Below are positions 14,150-18,361 of a stretch of 18,361 nucleotides of DNA, piece by piece (position 1 is the first letter of the stretch; every line of letters begins with the position of its first letter). The notes under the pieces were generated by a model, which saw only the letters and a program-made list of their open reading frames with translations, did not search any database and was not told the origin of the DNA. Source of the DNA: Nanobdellota archaeon. Lineage in GTDB: Archaea > Nanobdellota > Nanobdellia > SCGC-AAA011-G17 > ARS1403. The stretch is from assembly GCA_002688395.1 (NCBI GenBank), contig NZCU01000029.1, positions 1 to 18,361 on the forward strand. The letters are read 5' to 3'. A program made the translations under genes and the position numbers.

Positions 14150-15012
14150 TTAGAAATCATTCTTTTATTTACTAAATCTGCTAATAAACCAAATAGAAAT
14201 ATCTGTACTGAAATCAAAATCAAAACAATTGATAAATCATCAATCTGATTTAATAAAAAGAAATCCCTTAAACTCCTAAAAAATCCCATAATAAAAATTA
14301 CAAGACTTATAGGGATAAAAAACCTAAGTGGATTAAAGTAAGTAACAATTTTAATAATAAGAATCATAAATCCAACAAAATCCCTAACTGGTTTAATAGA
14401 GGATTCTCCAATCCTTTCATTATAATTAATAGGAATATATTTCACATAATGGCCATTATATAGAGAAGCTATTGTTATTGTTGTAGTAAAAGAAAATCCT
14501 TTAGGAAAAAGATTCCAATATTTAAGAGCAATTTCTTTTTTGAATATTCTTAACCCAGAATTTAAATCAGGGATATCATATTTTGTCAAAATTTTTGCAA
14601 GTTTTTTAAGAATAAATTTAGCAGGCCTTCTAGACAAAGGAATTTTAACATATCTTCCCGTTCTTGCTCCAACTACCATATCAAAAGTTTTTGTATATTT
14701 TAAAAGATTTGGAATCTCTCCTGGTAAATATGTTCCATCAGCATCTATAATTAAAATCCAATCTCCTTTAGAAGCTTTTATTCCTGTTTTAAGAGATGCA
14801 CCATACCCTTGATTAATTGGATGTCTAAGAACCTTAATATCAGAAATTTCTGAAAGAATTTCATAACTTCTATCTCTAGAACAATCATTTACAGCAATTA
14901 TCTCAAAAGATTTGCCAGTAGTCTCCATTACTTTCTTTATTTCTTCTATAGTTCTTCTAACACATTTCTCTTCATTATATACAGGAATTACAACTGAGAT
15001 ATAGTCTTTCAT
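14146..15012 (-). CDS. Membrane-anchored GT2 (polyprenyl-phosphate glycosyltransferase-like)
   Basis: A 288-residue protein with an N-terminal GT-A domain: SVVIPVYNEE (6-15), EIIAVNDCSRDRS (37-49), the DAD metal site in LIIDADGTYLP (87-97), VVGARTGR, and a Dpm1-like acceptor loop DLNSGLRIFKKEIA. Two hydrophobic helices follow (about 228-248 and 258-280), the architecture of GtrB/ArnC-like and type III Dpm1 proteins that load a sugar onto polyprenyl phosphate at the membrane. Replacement of the usual VDDGS/VDDNS by VNDCS is minor, since the second aspartate remains. The ATG is 10 nt after the stop of the upstream radical SAM gene; a TATA-like GCTTTATACT inside that gene could drive it separately. 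The sugar transferred is unknown. Confidence 0.86.
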   Translation of the reverse strand: MKDYISVVIPVYNEEKCVRRTIEEIKKVMETTGKSFEIIAVNDCSRDRSYEILSEISDIKVLRHPINQGYGASLKTGIKASKGDWILIIDADGTYLPGEIPNLLKYTKTFDMVVGARTGRYVKIPLSRRPAKFILKKLAKILTKYDIPDLNSGLRIFKKEIALKYWNLFPKGFSFTTTITIASLYNGHYVKYIPINYNERIGESSIKPVRDFVGFMILIIKIVTYFNPLRFFIPISLVIFIMGFFRSLRDFFLLNQIDDLSIVLILISVQIFLFGLLADLVNKRMISN

Positions 15013-15022
15013 TGTATTAAAA

Positions 15023-16375
15023 TTAAATTTTAGTTAAGTATAAAGCATTCTTAAATAAATTTATAAATTGATAGGGTGTTTTAATATCGAATGCATAACT
15101 TGCCATTTTTGATGGCCTAAAATAAAAACTCTTTACAGCATGTTTCTGCAGTTTTTCTAATTCTTCCTTTGATACTTCACAATAACTCTTACCTACTATA
15201 GATTGATCGAAAAGTTCTGGATTTTTTTCAGCTAATTCAGGGGTTTCTAACATATATTTTATTTTCGGAGTGTAAACATTAAAAGATGCATAATCACAAT
15301 CTAATTTCTTTGAAAATTCAATAGTCTTCAACATAGTATCTTTAGTATCTTCCGGAAGACCTAAAATAAAACTACCAAGAGTAGTTATCCCTAATTTTTT
15401 ACACAAACTAAATATTTCTTCTATTTTTGATTTTTTTATATTTTTCTTTACACTTACTAATATATCATTATCTGATGACTCAACTCCAAAAAATATAAGG
15501 AAACAACCAGCTTTTTTCATATAAGTTAAAGATTCTTCATCCATATTGTCAACTCTACAATCACAACTCCAATCAATCTTAATCTTATTTTCAATAATAT
15601 TCTTACAAATTTCAATAATCCTTTTTTTACTAATACTAAATAAAAAATCTCTGATGTACACTTCTTTAAAACCAAGACTACAAATATGTTTTAATTCTTC
15701 CATAATATCATCTATTTCTCTTAGCCTAAAATGCATCTTTCCAGATATACAAAAACTACAAGTATATGGACAACCATAATTGGTAAGCATTGTAGTTATT
15801 TTATCATGTCGGGAATAAGGTAAAGTATATTTTAATTTTGAAAATAAATCATGGTTTGGCATAGGATAAGATATCTTAGTATTATGAATTTTTTTATGGA
15901 TATGATTTTTCCCTGAACTCAATCTAAATGAAACATCATCAACATCTTTCTCCCCAAGTAAATACTTTACAATATCTTTTGATGTAAAATCTCTAACAAT
16001 AAAATCAATTTCCTTATGTTTGTCTAACACATAATCAGGATTAAAATAACCAATATCTCCAGTTACTCCACACTTAAAAGAAAATTCTTTTTTTAAATCA
16101 CTAAAAAATTTAATATCTTTTGCTAAAGAAACATTAGATATAAGTGAAATAATTACATCAGGATTAATTTTTAGAATAGCTTTTTTTGAACTTTCTACTC
16201 CTTGTTTTAAAACTACAGAATCTAAAACCACAACCTCAAATTTCTCAGAAAGAATACCACTAAGAGGATATAGATCTATAGGTGGCCAATAATAATCTGC
16301 TTTTGTACTTAAACCACAATTATAATCCCTTAATATAAGCCCATCTGCAGGTGGATTCAATAATAAAACTTTCAT
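15023..16375 (-). CDS. B12-type radical SAM enzyme with a degenerate cobalamin domain (third of three)
   Basis: A 450-residue protein. The N-terminal domain begins MKVLLLNPPADG and has PPIDLYPLSGILSEKFEVVVLDS, as in B12-binding radical SAM proteins. The usual GGIHxT turn is replaced by VTGDIGYFNPDY (about 104-115), and the following EGE segment is lost (VRDFTSKDI). The cluster motif is intact: C202-PYT-C206-SF-C209. FFGVESSDNDIL and FILGLPEDTKDTML follow, and the tail SFYFRPSKMASYAF resembles that of the 12671 protein. Cobalamin binding is therefore doubtful while radical chemistry should be retained. The ATG is one base after the stop of the SPASM-like gene, with GAGGG upstream, so it is co-transcribed with it. 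Substrate unknown. Confidence 0.86.
   Translation of the reverse strand: MKVLLLNPPADGLILRDYNCGLSTKADYYWPPIDLYPLSGILSEKFEVVVLDSVVLKQGVESSKKAILKINPDVIISLISNVSLAKDIKFFSDLKKEFSFKCGVTGDIGYFNPDYVLDKHKEIDFIVRDFTSKDIVKYLLGEKDVDDVSFRLSSGKNHIHKKIHNTKISYPMPNHDLFSKLKYTLPYSRHDKITTMLTNYGCPYTCSFCISGKMHFRLREIDDIMEELKHICSLGFKEVYIRDFLFSISKKRIIEICKNIIENKIKIDWSCDCRVDNMDEESLTYMKKAGCFLIFFGVESSDNDILVSVKKNIKKSKIEEIFSLCKKLGITTLGSFILGLPEDTKDTMLKTIEFSKKLDCDYASFNVYTPKIKYMLETPELAEKNPELFDQSIVGKSYCEVSKEELEKLQKHAVKSFYFRPSKMASYAFDIKTPYQFINLFKNALYLTKI
15038..15047 (-). promoter_or_regulatory. Possible internal TATA element for the GT2 starting at 15012
   Basis: The minus strand reads GCTTTATACT, centred about 30 nt before the ATG, inside the 3' end of the radical SAM gene. 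No Shine-Dalgarno motif precedes this ATG, unlike the upstream genes of the run, which makes an own leaderless start plausible. It is a weak call because the DNA is AT-rich. Confidence 0.3.
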
Positions 16376-16376
16376 G

Positions 16377-17459
16377 TTATTTCCCTCGGTATAATGAATA
16401 TAATTTTTTCATAATTTGGGGATACATTGAGGGGCTATAAATTATACTATTTTGTATAGCATTCTCAAATGTACAAGAGCATTTTTTATCATTAATATTT
16501 TTTATAATTCTCTTGGAGCGATCAGTACTTATAATTTTTTTAATATCATAATTACTTTCTCTTAAATTTCCCATCTTATCTGTATCCCAAAGAGTTTCAC
16601 ACGGAAAAACATCCCCAACATCATTGATTATGACTAATCTCTGACCAGCTTTACACGGAGTTGTTCTTTTATTTGTTACTAAATGATTAATGATTATATC
16701 TCTTGATACTAATTTTAGACTTCTTATAACCATAGCAAAAGGATAACTAGCTTTTTTCTTTTTATTAATATATTCTTGCATAAAATTAACCACACCTTTG
16801 TATTCTTCTATTGATACTTCTTTTGTTTCACCTTCCATAGCATCCCCTCTTGTAAGACAAATGTTATGAAGCCCTTCTTTCATTTCTTCTTTTACATGTT
16901 GATTTATTTGTTTAATGTGATGTTTATTATTTGCAGAAACAGTTGTATTAAGTTGAATTTCAAAATCTTTAACTTCTCTTTTTAATTTTTGTAGAACATT
17001 GTATGTTTTTAGTACTTTTGCAGCACCCCCCTTGCCTCCTCTAATCTCATCATACATATCTCCCAATCCATCTAAAGAAAGACAAACCTTAAGATAGGGA
17101 TGTTTACAAGTAAGTAAAATTTCTTTAACTAATCTACCAACTCTTTCAGGAAGCAAACCATTAGTTGCAAATGTTATAAATTGCACTTTGTTATTTTTAT
17201 CAAATATTCTGCATATCTCAGGAAGATCTTCCCTAAGAGAAGGTTCTCCACCAGATAAAGTTAGATGTTCCATTCTTCCAAACCCTTTTGAAATTTTTTT
17301 AATTTCAGGAATAGTAAGATCTGTACGAGTATTAGCATTTTGGATATTTTCCCAGTTAAAGCACATAATACATCTAGCATTACATTTAGCTGTAACAAAC
17401 AAAATAACATAAACAGGCGTTTTAGTAAGAAATGTTTCCATTGATCTTAAATAATTCAT
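16377..17459 (-). CDS. Radical SAM enzyme with SPASM/twitch-like C-terminus (paralogue of the 6100-7170 gene)
   Basis: A 360-residue radical SAM protein with C26-NAR-C30-IM-C33 and LSGGEPS (68-74). C-terminal cysteines C269, C287, C327 and C329, with MGNLRESNY between the second and third, match the other paralogue nearly position for position (C270, C288, C327, C329). A conserved LSLDGLGDMYDEIRG segment (about 127-141) corresponds to LSLDEVKEKHDEIRG in the paralogue. The gene starts in an ATGA overlap with the upstream membrane GT2 and has AAAGGGGG before the ATG, so it is tightly coupled to that GT2, as its paralogue is to another GT2. No precursor-peptide gene is seen. I infer a role on a glycan or glycolipid made by the GT2 partner. 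Confidence 0.87.
   Translation of the reverse strand: MNYLRSMETFLTKTPVYVILFVTAKCNARCIMCFNWENIQNANTRTDLTIPEIKKISKGFGRMEHLTLSGGEPSLREDLPEICRIFDKNNKVQFITFATNGLLPERVGRLVKEILLTCKHPYLKVCLSLDGLGDMYDEIRGGKGGAAKVLKTYNVLQKLKREVKDFEIQLNTTVSANNKHHIKQINQHVKEEMKEGLHNICLTRGDAMEGETKEVSIEEYKGVVNFMQEYINKKKKASYPFAMVIRSLKLVSRDIIINHLVTNKRTTPCKAGQRLVIINDVGDVFPCETLWDTDKMGNLRESNYDIKKIISTDRSKRIIKNINDKKCSCTFENAIQNSIIYSPSMYPQIMKKLYSLYRGK
16383..16387 (-). promoter_or_regulatory. Shine-Dalgarno site for the radical SAM gene starting at 16375
   Basis: The mRNA carries GAGGG seven bases before the ATG, overlapping the last codons of the upstream SPASM-like gene. Confidence 0.5.
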
Positions 17460-18361
17460 TTTTGTCCCCCTTTAAGTGCATCTATTGGAATCATCAAAAT
17501 AGATAACACTGCTCCAAATGCTATAAATATTGAAAATAAAAAATCTAAAAACATTATAGGAAATATAAAAAATGGTTTTTCTTTTAAAGCAAAATAGTAA
17601 AAACCAGAGTTCAAAAATATATAGAAAAATAACACAATATACGCAGGAATAATCAAAAGATCATAAATAATTGCCGAAATAAATAAAAGAAAAACCAAAA
17701 AACTAACAGCAACTTTTAATCCCATATCTGAAGTGGTATATACTTTATCGAATTTTTTCCGTCTTAAAAATAATCTAACCCATTGATAACTTCTCCTAGA
17801 GAATTTCTTTAAAGATTGAGAGAAACTAGGATAATTATGAGCAACAATTATATTTCTATTAATATAAATTTTATATCCATTTGATGAAAGTCTATATCCA
17901 TAATCAAAATCTTCCACATCAGCTTGCTTATACTTCTCATCAAATTTACCAATTTTTTCTACAACAGACCTTCTAATTGCTCCTCTATTAGTGGTAAACG
18001 ATGTTTGATAAACTAATTTTGATTTTGTCCACAAGTAATATTTGTACAAAGCCCAGTAAGAAGGTGTTAATCCTTTGTTAAGTGGTTTTTTTGACCTTAA
18101 AGCAATAAGTGCATCAATTTCTTTTTCATCAAAGGTTTTATTCATTAATTCTAAAGCATTTTCCTTAATTGTTACATCTGAATCAATAAATAAAAGTATT
18201 TCTCCCTTACTTCCATCAATACCTATATTTCTTGCAGCTGCAGGACCTTTATTAGACTCAAATTTTATAATTTTAACAGGAAATTTGGAAACAATTTCCA
18301 TTGATTTATCAGTACTTCCATCATCAATAACCACAACTTCAAAATCTTTATATGTAGATTT
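17456..18361 (-). CDS. Membrane GT2 glycosyltransferase, N-terminus cut by window edge
   Basis: 301 residues are in the window and the frame is open to the right edge, so the true start lies outside. The visible N-terminus reads STYKDFEVVVIDDGSTD, the usual second strand of a GT2. A GTG at 18334 codes valine inside this conserved strand and is not a start. Further motifs are GPAAARNIGI, the metal site LFIDSDVT, TTNRGAIRRSVVEKIGKFDE, the catalytic-base region DVEDFDYGYRLSSNG and RSYQWVRLF, a QxxRW-like element. Three or four hydrophobic helices form the C-terminus (about 210-290), suggesting a membrane-bound or processive type. It is coupled by an ATGA overlap to a SPASM-like radical SAM gene. 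Donor and product are not determinable. Confidence 0.87.
   Translation of the reverse strand, partial: KSTYKDFEVVVIDDGSTDKSMEIVSKFPVKIIKFESNKGPAAARNIGIDGSKGEILLFIDSDVTIKENALELMNKTFDEKEIDALIALRSKKPLNKGLTPSYWALYKYYLWTKSKLVYQTSFTTNRGAIRRSVVEKIGKFDEKYKQADVEDFDYGYRLSSNGYKIYINRNIIVAHNYPSFSQSLKKFSRRSYQWVRLFLRRKKFDKVYTTSDMGLKVAVSFLVFLLFISAIIYDLLIIPAYIVLFFYIFLNSGFYYFALKEKPFFIFPIMFLDFLFSIFIAFGAVLSILMIPIDALKGGQK
17466..17473 (-). promoter_or_regulatory. Shine-Dalgarno site for the radical SAM gene starting at 17459
   Basis: The mRNA carries AAAGGGGG six bases before the ATG, inside the final codons of the GT2 gene. It supports the first ATG rather than the internal methionine at residue 7. Confidence 0.5.

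Noticed and set aside
14540..14812. 90-codon open frame on the plus strand inside the GT2 gene
   Set aside because: It is antisense to a strongly supported GT2 coding sequence (DAD motif region), has no promoter or ribosome site and no recognisable domain. The other small antisense frames in the window are rejected on the same grounds.
18332..18334. GTG as the start codon of the right-edge GT2
   Set aside because: It encodes a valine inside the conserved EVVVIDDGSTD strand, and the frame continues with family-like residues to the window edge, so the gene is truncated, not short.
1..18361. CRISPR arrays, tRNA or rRNA genes, insertion sequences, long direct repeats
   Set aside because: I looked for regularly spaced repeats, cloverleaf-like segments and transposase motifs and saw none; nearly every base lies in a supported coding sequence.

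Overview
This is a very AT-rich, essentially 100% coding window (GC roughly 30% or lower by eye). It carries 17 complete genes and 2 edge-truncated genes. I read it as archaeal. Genes that open a transcription unit mostly have a TATA-like element centred about 25-30 nt upstream of the start codon, so their mRNAs would be leaderless or nearly so. Most operon-internal genes instead have GAGG/AGGTG/GGAG Shine-Dalgarno motifs. The gene set also fits: a GPT-type polyprenyl-phosphate sugar-1-phosphate transferase, a Dpm1-like and an Alg5-like dolichyl-phosphate sugar synthase, and a GT-C-like membrane protein of the PTPS-related type. A DPANN lineage (Woesearchaeota/Pacearchaeota-like) is my best guess; no rRNA or marker gene here proves it.

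Layout. (i) 1-2071, minus: initiating sugar-phosphate transferase, small methyltransferase, flippase running off the left edge. (ii) 2107-2742, plus: lone methyltransferase. (iii) 6058-2728, minus: methyltransferase, SDR epimerase/dehydratase, GT-C-like membrane protein. (iv) 8760-6100, minus: Dpm1-type synthase, divergent GT2, radical SAM/SPASM-like enzyme. (v) 8822-9517, plus: Alg5-like GT2, divergent from (iv). (vi) 11610-9501, minus: methyltransferase, B12-type radical SAM. (vii) 11668-14149, plus: UDP-glucuronate 4-epimerase-like SDR, second B12-type radical SAM. (viii) 18361-14146, minus: truncated membrane GT2, second radical SAM/SPASM-like enzyme, third B12-type radical SAM, GT2 with C-terminal membrane anchor.

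How the genes may work together. The backbone is a lipid-linked surface-glycan or glycolipid assembly line. Nucleotide sugars are epimerised, a sugar-phosphate is loaded on a polyprenyl phosphate, GT2 enzymes extend it or make polyprenyl-P-sugars, a GT-C-like protein probably acts on the outer face, and a MOP-type flippase exports the product. The unusual part is the modification load: five radical SAM proteins (three with an N-terminal B12-binding-type Rossmann domain, two with SPASM-like C-terminal cysteines) and four ordinary SAM methyltransferases. The two SPASM-like enzymes are close paralogues, and each is translationally coupled to an upstream GT2. I propose a heavily radical-modified (for example C-methylated) glycan or glycolipid pathway; its chemistry cannot be read from sequence alone.

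No RNA genes, CRISPR arrays, insertion sequences or long repeats were seen. No gene-free stretch exceeds about 60 bases.
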